DNA of 47,454 nt from Labedella phragmitis (lineage in GTDB: Bacteria > Actinomycetota > Actinomycetes > Actinomycetales > Microbacteriaceae), in contig NZ_RZNB01000010.1 in the NCBI RefSeq assembly GCF_004078635.1, forward strand, positions 1 through 47,454. Reading direction: 5' to 3'. Below, in pieces: positions 33,263-41,048 of the stretch; the first letter of the stretch is position 1, and every line of letters starts with the position of its first letter. Position numbers and translations under genes: made by a program. Under the pieces are notes generated by a model that made no database searches, was not told the origin of the DNA, and saw nothing but the letters and a program-made list of their open reading frames with translations.

Positions 33263-34009
33263 TCAGGATTCGGCGCTGACCGGCACGGATCCGGCCGGGC
33301 GGCGTAGGACGGTCTTGCGCACCGTCATCACGCCGCCGAGTCGCTTCGCCAGCCGGTCGGCGTAGAGCGAGACGGGAACGGTGATCGCGAGGTAGATCAC
33401 GGCCGCCGCCATGAACACGGACATGTAGCGGAAGTAGATCGAGCCTTCAAGGTTGGCGATGTGCATGATCTCCTCGACCGTGATGACAGTGGCGAGCGAG
33501 GTCGCGTGAAACATCGTGATGCCCAGGTTGACCAGTGGCGGGATCGAGACGCGCAGCGCCTGCGGCAGCACGATCAACCGGTACATGTCGGTGCGGTTCA
33601 TGCTCAGCGCGTAGGCCGCGTCGAACTGTCCGCGCGGCACGGCACCGAGCCCGGTTCGGATGATCTCGGCCGAGTAGGCCGCCGACGACCACACCAGCGC
33701 GACGCTGGCCGACAGGAACGCGTCGAAGAGGATGCCGACCGAGGGCAGCCCCCGGTACACGAGCAGCAGCAGCACGAGGATGGGAAGGCCGCGGCCGACC
33801 TCGACCACCACGATCGCGAACCAGCGCGCGAGCGCCGACCGGGTCTCGGTCAAAAGGGCGAGCCCGAAGCCGAGCGGGTAGCCGACGCCGACGCTGACCA
33901 GCGTCAGCAGCAGCGCCGTGCCCAAGCCCGGAAGGAGGGTGGGGATCCACTGATACCAGTCCCAGAGCCAGGACAACGGCGCGGGTGTGGTCGGAAGGAA
34001 TGAGCTCAT
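33263..34009 (-). CDS. Amino-acid ABC transporter permease (HisM/GlnP type)
   Basis: A 248-aa permease of the His/Glu/Gln/Arg/opine family: LLPGLGTALLLTLVSVGVGYPLGFGLALL, GRGLPILVLLLLVYRGLPSVG and the EAA loop EIIRTGLGAVPRGQFDAAYALSMNRTDMYRLIVLPQALRVSIPPLVN. Start ATG at 34009 overlaps the upstream permease stop (ATGA). Forms the channel with that protein. Confidence 0.93.
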   Translation of the reverse strand: MSSFLPTTPAPLSWLWDWYQWIPTLLPGLGTALLLTLVSVGVGYPLGFGLALLTETRSALARWFAIVVVEVGRGLPILVLLLLVYRGLPSVGILFDAFLSASVALVWSSAAYSAEIIRTGLGAVPRGQFDAAYALSMNRTDMYRLIVLPQALRVSIPPLVNLGITMFHATSLATVITVEEIMHIANLEGSIYFRYMSVFMAAAVIYLAITVPVSLYADRLAKRLGGVMTVRKTVLRRPAGSVPVSAES

Positions 34010-34650
34010 AGGACCGCATACCTCCGAGTGAGCCGAACGTGGATGACGCGCGAGACCACGCCGAGCGGGATGCTGAGGGCGAGATAGATCAGACCCGCGA
34101 ACAGGAACAGCTCGAGGCCGTGTCCGAGCGACTGTACTTCGAGCCCGGTGACGTAGACGATCTCGGGCACGCCGATGATCGACGCCAGCGCCGAGTCTTT
34201 GAGCAGGCCCACGATGTAGGTGGCGGTTGTCGGGCTGACCGCGCGGAACAGCTGGGGGAAGATGATGTCCTTCGCGAGGCTCCACCGACCCAGACTCAGC
34301 GCCCAGCCGGCTTCGTACTGGCCCTGCCGGATCGCGGCGAGCCCGCCGCGATAGATCTCGGCCATGGTGGCGATCGCGATGATCCCGAGGGTGAGGACGG
34401 CGCTGGCCAGCGCCGGCAGCACGATGCCGAGCTCGGCGAGGCCGAAGAACGCGATGAACAGCCAGACCAGAGCGGGCACGCCGCGCACGACGTGCACGAA
34501 CACGGTGTAGATGCCGCGCAGGATCGCCGACCGGCTCTGCGCGAGCAGCACGAGCGGTGCGCCGAGCACGATGCCGATGAGCGCCGCGCTCACGGTGAGC
34601 AAGAGTGTCGCGCCGGTCGCGGCGGCGATGAGCAGGAACGCCTCGGCCAT
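34006..34650 (-). CDS. Amino-acid ABC transporter permease (HisQ/GlnP type)
   Basis: A 214-aa permease: ATGATLLLTVSAALIGIVLGAPLVLL, HVVRGVPALVWLFIAFFGL and the EAA loop EIYRGGLAAIRQGQYEAGWALSLGRWSLAKDIIFPQLFRAVSPT. The start overlaps the ATPase stop by one base (TGATG). Partner of the 248-aa permease. Confidence 0.93.
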   Translation of the reverse strand: MAEAFLLIAAATGATLLLTVSAALIGIVLGAPLVLLAQSRSAILRGIYTVFVHVVRGVPALVWLFIAFFGLAELGIVLPALASAVLTLGIIAIATMAEIYRGGLAAIRQGQYEAGWALSLGRWSLAKDIIFPQLFRAVSPTTATYIVGLLKDSALASIIGVPEIVYVTGLEVQSLGHGLELFLFAGLIYLALSIPLGVVSRVIHVRLTRRYAVL

Positions 34651-35453
34651 CAGCGACCCAGTACCGCAGAGAGGAACCGGCGGGTGCGCTCGTGCTCGGG
34701 CGCGTCGAAGACCTGCGCGGGCGCACCGCGTTCGATGACCGCGCCCTCCACCATGACGCAGGTCCAGTGCGACACATGCCGGGCGAACTCCATCTCGTGG
34801 GTGGCCATCACCATGGTGGTGCCGTCGGCGGCCAGTTCACGCATGACGGCGAGGATCTCGGCCCCGACCTCCGGGTCCAGACCCGAGGTGGGCTCGTCGA
34901 ACAGCATGAGGTCGGGATCCATCGCGAGCGCCCGCGCGATGCCGATGCGCTGCTGCTGACCCCCCGAGCACTGGCTCGGGTACGCATCGGCCTTGGCTGC
35001 GAGGCCCACCCGTTCGAGTTGAGCGAGGGCGCGCGTGCGCGCTTCGTCCTTGGAGCGGCCGAGCACGCGCATCTGGGCGAGCGCGACGTTCTGCACGGCA
35101 CTCAGGTGCGGGAACAGGTTGAACGATTGGAACACCATGCCGGTGTGGCGGCGGATGGCGAGCACGCGCGCCCGCTTGACCGGGGTGCCGTCGAAGGTCA
35201 TCGCAGCATCGCCGACGCGCAACGTCCCGCTGTCAGGTGTCTCGAGCACGTTCAGCAGTCGCAACAGCGTGCTCTTGCCGGCGCCGGAGGGGCCGATGAG
35301 CGAGATCACCTCGCCCTTGGCGATCGAGAGCGAGACGTCGTCGATCGCGCGATGCTCGCCGAAGCGCTTGACGAGATGTTCGGCCTGCACGAACGAGTGA
35401 CCGGAGCTGTGCTCCACCTCGATCGCGCGCGTGTCGGTGTGTACCGGATCCAT
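34650..35453 (-). CDS. Amino-acid ABC transporter ATPase (GlnQ/HisP type)
   Basis: A 267-aa ATPase: HLVKRFGEHRAIDDVSLSIAKGEVISLIGPSGAGKSTLLRLLN (Walker A), Q-loop VFQSFNLFPHLS, signature CSGGQQQRIGIARAL, Walker B LMLFDEPTSGLD and switch ATHEM. The signature has Cys in place of the usual Leu or Val before SGGQ. I prefer the ATG at 35453, since the ATG at 35465 sits directly on the GGAAGG ribosome site. It follows the dipeptidase-like gene closely. Confidence 0.92.
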   Translation of the reverse strand: MDPVHTDTRAIEVEHSSGHSFVQAEHLVKRFGEHRAIDDVSLSIAKGEVISLIGPSGAGKSTLLRLLNVLETPDSGTLRVGDAAMTFDGTPVKRARVLAIRRHTGMVFQSFNLFPHLSAVQNVALAQMRVLGRSKDEARTRALAQLERVGLAAKADAYPSQCSGGQQQRIGIARALAMDPDLMLFDEPTSGLDPEVGAEILAVMRELAADGTTMVMATHEMEFARHVSHWTCVMVEGAVIERGAPAQVFDAPEHERTRRFLSAVLGR

Positions 35454-35470
35454 GCGCTTGTCCATCCTTC

Positions 35471-36454
35471 CTAGCTCCGTGTCGTGCGGTCGAAGAAGCG
35501 CATCCAGTTCTCGCCCATGATCAGCGCGACCTCGTCGTCGCTGAAGCCGTGGTCGCGAAGCGCCTGCTCGATGTGGGGGAAATCCTGCGGCCCGGTGATC
35601 CAGTCGAGCTTGGCTGCGGGGGCGGGATTGTTGCTGCTGCCGGCGCCGTACTGCCGCTCCTTGGCCCAGCGGCCCTGCCGCATCCAGGTGAGGGCGCGTT
35701 CGCCGCCGGTCTGGTCGAAGTCGGTCCCGACTGCGACGTGGTCGATGCCGATGCGGTCGACGGTCCACGCGACCATGTCGGCCCAAGCGGCCGGTGTCGT
35801 GTGTTCGCCGACGATGTTCCGGTAGGTGGCAAGACCGAGGATGCCGTGGTTCGCCTTCAGCGCGTCGAGCACCTCGTCGGGCTTGTTCCGCGCATGCGGA
35901 GCGAGGCTGTACGGGTTCGCGTGGGTGATCGCGACGGGGGCGTCGGAGGCGTCGATGGCGTCGCGGCTGGTGCGGTCTCCCACGTGGGAGAGGTCGACGA
36001 CCATCCCGCACCGGTTCATCTCGGCCACGACCGCGCGCCCGAAGCGCGAGAGCCCCGAGTCGGTGGGCTCGTAGCAGGAGCCGCCGATGTCGGACTGGAT
36101 GTTGTAGGTCAGCTGCCCGACCCTCATCCCCATCTCGGCGAACAGCTCGACGAAGCCCAGCCGATTCTCGAGGAACGAGATGTTCTGACTGCCGAGCACG
36201 ATGGCGGTGCGACCGGATGCGGCGATCTCGCGGATCTCGTCGGAGGTGGTGGCCAGGGCGACGAGGTCGCTGTTGTCCTCGGCCATCCAGCGCCACTTGA
36301 CGATCTTGTCCATCGTCTCGACCGCGCCCTCGTACCAGGCGAGGGTCGAGATGAAGCCGCCCACGCCGCCCTCACGCAGCTTCAGCAGGGCCGGGCGCTG
36401 GTCGGGCACGTCCCACTCGAACGGGGAGCAGTTCAATCCATCGAAATAGAGCAT
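35471..36454 (-). CDS. M19 dipeptidase-like protein with altered metal site
   Basis: A 327-aa protein of the membrane-dipeptidase (M19) fold: LTYNIQSDIGGSCYEPTDSGLSRFGRAVVAEMNRCGMVVDLSHVGDRT, APVAITHANPYSLAPHARNKPDEVLDAL, HVAVGTDFDQTGGE. In true M19 enzymes zinc is held by the N-terminal H-x-D, a Glu and two His. Here H-x-D is Leu7-Asn-Cys9 (FDGLNCS) and the Glu position appears to be Gln90 (GSQN); His157 and His178 remain. I recall the same pattern in a M19 subgroup found next to dimethylglycine-catabolism genes. So it may not be a dipeptidase. ATG at 36454, 10 nt after the upstream stop. Confidence 0.85.
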   Translation of the reverse strand: MLYFDGLNCSPFEWDVPDQRPALLKLREGGVGGFISTLAWYEGAVETMDKIVKWRWMAEDNSDLVALATTSDEIREIAASGRTAIVLGSQNISFLENRLGFVELFAEMGMRVGQLTYNIQSDIGGSCYEPTDSGLSRFGRAVVAEMNRCGMVVDLSHVGDRTSRDAIDASDAPVAITHANPYSLAPHARNKPDEVLDALKANHGILGLATYRNIVGEHTTPAAWADMVAWTVDRIGIDHVAVGTDFDQTGGERALTWMRQGRWAKERQYGAGSSNNPAPAAKLDWITGPQDFPHIEQALRDHGFSDDEVALIMGENWMRFFDRTTRS

Positions 36455-36464
36455 GTGGGGGGCC

Positions 36465-39011
36465 TCACTGGGCGCGGCCGGTGGCCGCGAAGAAGTCGGA
36501 CTGGTTGTCGCTGTCGTCGGGGTCTTCCAGCCCCATGAGCTCCTCGATCTCGAACTGGCTCGTGATCTGCTGGCCGGGCTTGTGGAAGTCCTTGATCGTG
36601 GTGCCGGTGTGCTGGCGCGACAAATCGCTGTCGGGGTACATCCCGGCGTGCGCCGGGAAGTACACGCGCCACCACGAGCGCGCCGGCAGCGGGATGCCGT
36701 CGCGGATGAACGCTTCGAGCGCGGCGGCGTACCCGCCGTCACCGGCGCCTTTGTCGCGGCGGATGCGCAGCACCACCGTGCCGTCATCGTCGACGTCGGC
36801 CTCGGCGGCGACGCCGAGGCGGGCGAGCCCGAGAATCAGTCCGGGCAGTGCGCTGTCGTGCTGCAGGTCGGTGAGCGTGACCTCGGCCGGTTTGTCGGCG
36901 GCTAGTGCGCCGAGCAGGCTGAGCAGCACGTGGCCGAGCACGAGCAGGCTCTGCCCGCCGCCGTCGACGGTGGTCGCCGCATCCGTGCGGTTGGTCGTCG
37001 GTGCGCTCCAGTGGGAGGTCGATCCGGCCTCAGTCACCACCCCGGCGAGCAGGTCGCCGAAGGCGTCGACGGCGGCGGGGTCGGCCAGCAGCGCCGTGAC
37101 GAAGAAGTCGCGGGCGGCATGCCAAGAGCCTGCCGGCAGGTTGAGCGCCTGCATGGCGCGACCCGCGACCAGGCGGGCCTCGCGGTACTTGAGCACGAGA
37201 TGCTCGCCCGCCGGGAACTCTGGTGCCACGAGCAGGGTCTCGCTCGGCTTGATCTCGATGACCGGCGGCGCCGTTGGGATGTCGGCGAGCGCGTCGAGGA
37301 CGGGGGCGGGCGTCGTCTGGCGGCGCACCCACCACCAGGCCGAGGCATCCGCCGTGGCAAGTTCTTCCCGGTAGGGCGCACCCTCGAAGATGAGGCCGCG
37401 GATGACGCGGTTGAGGTAGTCCTCGGTGCGGTCGAGCCCGTGCACAAAGGAGTTCATGAGGCGCACGACCCAGGCCGGCACGAAGTCTGTGTCGTGCGGG
37501 TCGGCGTGTGGCACCGCGTAGGGGGCGTCGGCGAGCGAGAGCACGAGCTCGGTGATCTGCATCAGGTCGGGCCGCTCGCTCAGCAGGAACCCCAGAGGTT
37601 CGTCGGCGGGGCGCTCGGTCAGCAGTGCGCGCAGCGCCCGGAGCGCGCCGGGGTAGTCGGCAATCACCTCGTGGGCTCCGGGCACCTCCTCGCGCGGCCC
37701 GGAGCGGGGCTCTTCGGCGGCGCGGGACTGGTACCAGACGCGGTCACGGTTCCGCTCGTCGTTCAGCGGGAGCTCGAGCGCCCAGCCGAAGCGCGTGTCA
37801 ATCAGCTCGGCGACCCGCGCGACGGGCAGGGCCGGATCCAACGTGAGCGTTTCGTCGAACACGAGCTTCTCGGCGACGAGGCGGTCGCAGTACTCGGGGA
37901 TCAGCTCGAGCAGCAGCGAGTTCAGCGACGCTTCGGCGTCGGGGCTCACCCGGCCGCGGATGTAGCGGTGCACGGCGGCCAGCGGGGTCTCATCGCCGTC
38001 GGTGACGATGTCGCCGCGGCGGGCGGCGCGCACGACGGTGCGGATGCGGCGCAGATCCGCCGCGTGTTCGCGGGCGCCGGTAAACACGCGGTACTGCGTC
38101 GTCTCGGTGGCGCGGTATGCGATGGCGCGGTCGATGAGCTCTTCGAGGCGGTCGAAGCGCGCGTCGCCTGGGGCGATGGGCGCGGTGAGCACGTGCTCCA
38201 GCGCCTCGAGGTAGGCGAGGGCGTACGCGTTAATGAGCAGCGGGCGGTTGTAGACGAACATGACCAACCCCAGCGCCGACCCGTTGCCCACGCCGATGGC
38301 CCGCTTGGATTCGATCGACAGGCGCACCGCCCCGGCGGGGTTGTCGAGTCGCGCGAGTTCCTGCACGAGGTCGACGGCGAGTTCGCGCATGAGGTAGGCG
38401 GCGAGCATCTGGGCGAAGTACGAGGTGGCGAGCGGGTGGCCGGCGGGGATCGCCTTGAAGCTGGTGGTGCCGAAGGTGCCGTTGCCGTCGAGGCCGGTGT
38501 TGCGCATGAGGTAGCCGACCTTACGGATGGCGGCGAGGTCGGGCTGACGGCCGTCGGCGAGGGATCGGCGCACGTGCTCGAAGATGCGCAACGACTGGTT
38601 GGAGCGGAACCAGACGAGGGTGCCGACCGGTGCGCGACCCTCGTAGAGCTTGTCGATCTCGGTCTCGGTGGCGTGCACCTGAGCATCGTCGGCGATGCCG
38701 TCGATGAGCGAGCCGATCATGTCCCAGCTGGTGCCGATGATGCGCGAGGTGCGGTTGCCGCCGGCGGGCTCGCGCAGGAACGCGAGGAAGGTGACGGCGC
38801 CCTGCGGGGTGATGACGGTGTAGCGAGCGCGGCCGTTGCCCGCGCGGTCGACCTCGAGCTGGTCCTGTTCGATGCGCCATCCGTCGCGCACCATGGTTGC
38901 GATGAACGCGCGGGAGGCGCTGAGCCGGGTCGGCTGCAGCGCGCCGAGGCGGCGGGGGTCCATGAAGCGATCGGGGTCTGCGATCTCAGCGATGGCGGGG
39001 AAAGTTCGCAT
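36465..39011 (-). CDS. 848-aa protein of unknown family, first gene of the island operon
   Basis: Begins at the ATG at 39011 (MRTFPAIAEIADPDRFMDPRRL), preceded by GAAAGG 9 nt upstream. No signal peptide or TM helix is visible, so it is cytoplasmic. Noticeable segments: VRDGWRIEQDQLEVDRAGNGRARYTVITPQG (beta-rich N-terminal domain), GYLMRNTGLDGNGTFGTTSF, SIESKRAIGVGNGSALGLVMFVYNRPLLINAYALAYLEALE, FVPAWVVRLMNSFVHGLDRTEDYLNRVIRG, and a C-terminal end WWRVYFPAHAGMYPDSDLSRQHTG followed by an acidic tail. I recognise no nucleotide-binding, metal or flavin motif. Its place at the head of an amino-acid catabolic operon suggests a large enzyme acting on the imported compound. Confidence 0.85.
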   Translation of the reverse strand: MRTFPAIAEIADPDRFMDPRRLGALQPTRLSASRAFIATMVRDGWRIEQDQLEVDRAGNGRARYTVITPQGAVTFLAFLREPAGGNRTSRIIGTSWDMIGSLIDGIADDAQVHATETEIDKLYEGRAPVGTLVWFRSNQSLRIFEHVRRSLADGRQPDLAAIRKVGYLMRNTGLDGNGTFGTTSFKAIPAGHPLATSYFAQMLAAYLMRELAVDLVQELARLDNPAGAVRLSIESKRAIGVGNGSALGLVMFVYNRPLLINAYALAYLEALEHVLTAPIAPGDARFDRLEELIDRAIAYRATETTQYRVFTGAREHAADLRRIRTVVRAARRGDIVTDGDETPLAAVHRYIRGRVSPDAEASLNSLLLELIPEYCDRLVAEKLVFDETLTLDPALPVARVAELIDTRFGWALELPLNDERNRDRVWYQSRAAEEPRSGPREEVPGAHEVIADYPGALRALRALLTERPADEPLGFLLSERPDLMQITELVLSLADAPYAVPHADPHDTDFVPAWVVRLMNSFVHGLDRTEDYLNRVIRGLIFEGAPYREELATADASAWWWVRRQTTPAPVLDALADIPTAPPVIEIKPSETLLVAPEFPAGEHLVLKYREARLVAGRAMQALNLPAGSWHAARDFFVTALLADPAAVDAFGDLLAGVVTEAGSTSHWSAPTTNRTDAATTVDGGGQSLLVLGHVLLSLLGALAADKPAEVTLTDLQHDSALPGLILGLARLGVAAEADVDDDGTVVLRIRRDKGAGDGGYAAALEAFIRDGIPLPARSWWRVYFPAHAGMYPDSDLSRQHTGTTIKDFHKPGQQITSQFEIEELMGLEDPDDSDNQSDFFAATGRAQ

Positions 39012-39028
39012 GGTGCAGGGCCTTTCAT

Positions 39029-39068
39029 CGTCAAACAGTGTTTGACGGGCATATGCTATTGTTTGACA
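39029..39068. promoter_or_regulatory. IclR operator region of the island operon
   Basis: CGTCAAACA-G-TGTTTGACG (39029-39047) is a perfect 9-bp-armed palindrome. TGTTTGACA at 39060-39068 repeats one half-site 22 bp further on. The region lies between the divergent 848-aa and IclR genes and so could control both. Confidence 0.65.
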
Positions 39069-39182
39069 CACACCACCATACGAAGCTGCTGATCGCCAGA
39101 ACATGCCCGAAACCGCCTTTTCACGGCAAAGTTACATACGCGAAACACGCAGACGACATCGGCCGAAGAAGGAGACGCGACG

Positions 39183-39890
39183 ATGGCCGGAACGCCGATC
39201 CTGCAGACAGCACTGAAAACGATCGAGGTCTTGGAGGTCTTGAGCCGCTTTGGCGCGCAGCCCGCGTCCCTGGGGAGCATTGCCGAGGCACTGGGCTGGA
39301 GCCGTGCGGCGACGCACCAGTATCTGACGAGCCTCAGCCGAACCGGGTGGGTGGAGCAGGATCAGGAGCGCCGGTACCGTCCGGGCAGCGGCGCGGTGCT
39401 GTTCGCCCGGTCGATCGTCGAGCTCGACTTCCTGCCACATCCGATCACCGACGCGATGGACGAGCTCGTCGACGTGCTAAAGGAGCCGATCTCGTTCGCG
39501 GTGCTGCACGGCGAGGAGGCGGTGATCATCGAGCGGCGCGAGCCCCGGCGCTCGCTGATCCATCGCAACCCGGAGCGCTACCTCTCTCTCGTGTCCGCAT
39601 CGGGGCAGGTGTTACTGGCCTACGACCGGCGGGCGCAGGCGCTACGGACGCCCCAGCACGAGCAACTCATCGCCGAGGTCGAGCGCACCGGGCACGGCGA
39701 GGTGCGCAACAAGTCGTGGATGGGCGATGACGTCGAAGCGATCGCCGTGCCCGTGATGCGCGGCGACTGGTGCCTCGGGGCGCTCAGCGTGATCGCACCT
39801 GCCGGGCGGATGTCGCTCCCCGACGCCGCGGCCGAGCTCAAGAGTTCCGCGGCCCGCATCGAGCAGGCGCTCACCGACCCCACCCCTTGA
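39183..39890 (+). CDS. IclR-family regulator of the island operon
   Basis: A 235-aa regulator: winged helix QTALKTIEVLEVLSRFGAQPASLGSIAEALGWSRAATHQYLTSLSRTGWVEQDQERRYRPGSGAVL, then the IclR effector domain with LVSASGQVLLAY and VEAIAVPVMRGDWCLGALSVIAPAGR. AAGGAGACGCGACG precedes the ATG. Divergent from the catabolic operon and probably its substrate-responsive regulator. IclR proteins may activate or repress; which applies here is not readable. Confidence 0.9.
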   Translation: MAGTPILQTALKTIEVLEVLSRFGAQPASLGSIAEALGWSRAATHQYLTSLSRTGWVEQDQERRYRPGSGAVLFARSIVELDFLPHPITDAMDELVDVLKEPISFAVLHGEEAVIIERREPRRSLIHRNPERYLSLVSASGQVLLAYDRRAQALRTPQHEQLIAEVERTGHGEVRNKSWMGDDVEAIAVPVMRGDWCLGALSVIAPAGRMSLPDAAAELKSSAARIEQALTDPTP

Positions 39891-39932
39891 CCTCCCGGAG
39901 CCTTACGGGGGCTGAAACGTTGCTTTCTCCAC

Positions 39933-40691
39933 TTGGTGCTGATCAACCCCGCCAAGAACCGCGCCAAGCGGAGCCTGAACCGCAACACCTTCCGCGGACA
40001 GTCGGCCGAGCAGTCCTCCCCGCGGGCGCACGCAATCCCGGACATGAAGACCCTCAACCGGCTCGCCAGGGCGTGCGGCAAGGTGCACCAGTCCTACAGC
40101 GACTTCGTGATGCTCGCCGCCCTGCTCGCCGCACGGTCCTCGGAGGTGTCCGGGCTCCAGGTCGGGGACGTTGAGTTCGGCAAGAACCTCGTCGCGATCC
40201 GGCGGCAGGTCTTCCCCGGCAAGGGCGGCTTGGTGACCAAGCCGACCAAGAGCCGCAAAGAGCGCCGGGTGCCGATCCTGGAACCTCTCCGTCCGGTATT
40301 GGAACGCCTCACCGCAGGCAAGCAGCCAGACGATTCCCTGCTGGTCGGCCCGAAAGGCGGTTACCTCACCACCGCGACCGTCCGCGACGCCACCAACTGG
40401 GACGGCATCGTCGCGAAGCTCGGACTGCCCGACCTCACCCGACATGGCCTTCGCCACACTGGGGCCACCTGGATGGCCGACGCCGGCATCCCGCTGCACG
40501 TCCTCCAAGACATCCTCGGCCACGCCTCGATGGAAACCACCCGCGGCTACCTCCACCCCGACGACCGCCACCTCGCCTCCGCCGCCGAGCAGGCCAACGC
40601 CTTCCTCTCCGCGGCCGGCCAGCGGCCAGGAGCCTGTGATGCGTTCCGAGGTCGAGGGAATGCTGTCGGAAGCGTTCTGGTCCCCTTTTAG
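39933..40691 (+). pseudogene. Tyrosine integrase, catalytic domain only (5' truncated)
   Basis: About 250 residues of a phage-type tyrosine recombinase. All catalytic residues are present in order: Arg68 (ARSSEVSGL), Lys106 (KPTKSRK), His171-x-x-Arg174 (RHGLRHTG), His197 (LGHAS), Tyr206 (TTRGYLH). The arm-binding and core-binding N-terminal domains (usually about 130-150 residues) are missing; sequence upstream of VLINPAKNRAKR does not continue the protein. It stands next to the tRNA-Pro it presumably used as target. An internal start might yield a catalytic fragment, but it should not recombine alone. Confidence 0.85.
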
Positions 40692-40781
40692 TCCCCTTAT
40701 CCACGGGAAGCGGGTTCGAGGCGGTCCAACCACCCACAGGCGGTCGTCCCGCACTACGCCGGGGGGACCAGAGGGGGACCA
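40678..40781. repeat. TGGTCCCC-type repeats near the right island end
   Basis: TGGTCCCC at 40678-40685 and AGTCCCC at 40690-40696 lie at the integrase 3' end; the inverted form GGGGACCA is at 40763-40770 and 40774-40781. They match the repeats at 27990-28014 and resemble arm-type integrase sites. Confidence 0.6.
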
Positions 40782-40808
40782 CAGAAGACGACCCTTGGAC
40801 ACGGTGAA

Positions 40809-40843
40809 GCCCCGGTGAGAAACCTACTCTCACCAGGGCTTTT
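40809..40843. terminator. Hairpin beside the intact tRNA-Pro
   Basis: GCCC-C-GGTGAGA and TCTCACC-A-GGGC with one mismatch around a short loop, then TTTT on the plus strand. It can end integrase-direction transcription and probably also processing of the tRNA from the other side. Duplicate of the element at 27819-27852. Confidence 0.7.
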
Positions 40844-40846
40844 ACG

Positions 40847-40920
40847 TCGGGCTGACAGGATTTGAACCTGCGACCCCCTGACCCCCAGTCAGGTGCGCTA
40901 CCAAGCTGCGCCACAGCCCG
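40847..40920 (-). tRNA. tRNA-Pro (anticodon GGG)
   Basis: A complete 74-nt cloverleaf. Acceptor CGGGCTG pairs with CAGCCCG, discriminator A, no encoded CCA. D-arm has GCGC/GCGC around AGCTTGGTA. Anticodon stem CCTGA/TCAGG holds loop CTGGGGG, with GGG at 40884-40886. T-arm is GCAGG-TTCAAAT-CCTGT. It reads CCC and CCU. It remains intact beside the island and the integrase fragment. Confidence 0.93.
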
Positions 40921-40965
40921 TGGCATTCATTTTCAGTTGTTCGGGCCGACCAAAGCGGGGTAGAC

Positions 40966-41011
40966 CCCTTATCCCCCAGTCAAGTGCGCTACCAAGCTGC
41001 GCCACATCCCG
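40966..41011 (-). pseudogene. tRNA-Pro 5' half, partner of the left 3' half
   Basis: From 41011 leftward it has acceptor strand CGGGATG, the D-arm, anticodon-stem strand CTTGA and loop CTGGGGG; it then diverges and lacks a T-arm. Joined in thought to the fragment at 27855-27896, both stems become perfectly paired (CGGGATG/CATCCCG and CTTGA/TCAAG), giving one normal tRNA-Pro. So these are the two halves of one split gene. Confidence 0.8.
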
Positions 41012-41048
41012 TTGTTTAGTTTTCGAGCCATCTTGCCGCTCCAACTCA

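Larger units (their letters stand above)
27897..40846. mobile_element. tRNA-Pro-integrated genomic island (about 13 kb)
   Basis: Bounded by a duplicated block (terminator plus 3' tRNA-Pro half) at 27819-27896 and 40809-40888. A tyrosine integrase fragment lies next to the intact tRNA and repeated TGGTCCCC motifs lie near both ends, the standard layout of a tRNA-targeting element. The cargo is remnants of an FtsX-type transporter, a nine-gene catabolic operon and its IclR regulator. The integrase lacks its N-terminus and no excisionase, relaxase or replication gene is seen, so the island is probably fixed. Ends are placed at the tRNA anticodon loop, where such integrases usually cross over; that exact point is inference. 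Confidence 0.75.

Noticed and set aside
36930-39092. 720-codon plus-strand frame opposite the 848-aa gene
   Set aside because: Considered because the 848-aa protein is itself unrecognised. The minus-strand protein has normal amino-acid balance, a ribosome site and operon neighbours; the plus-strand one is Gly/Val/Glu/Arg-skewed without hydrophobic-core patterning.
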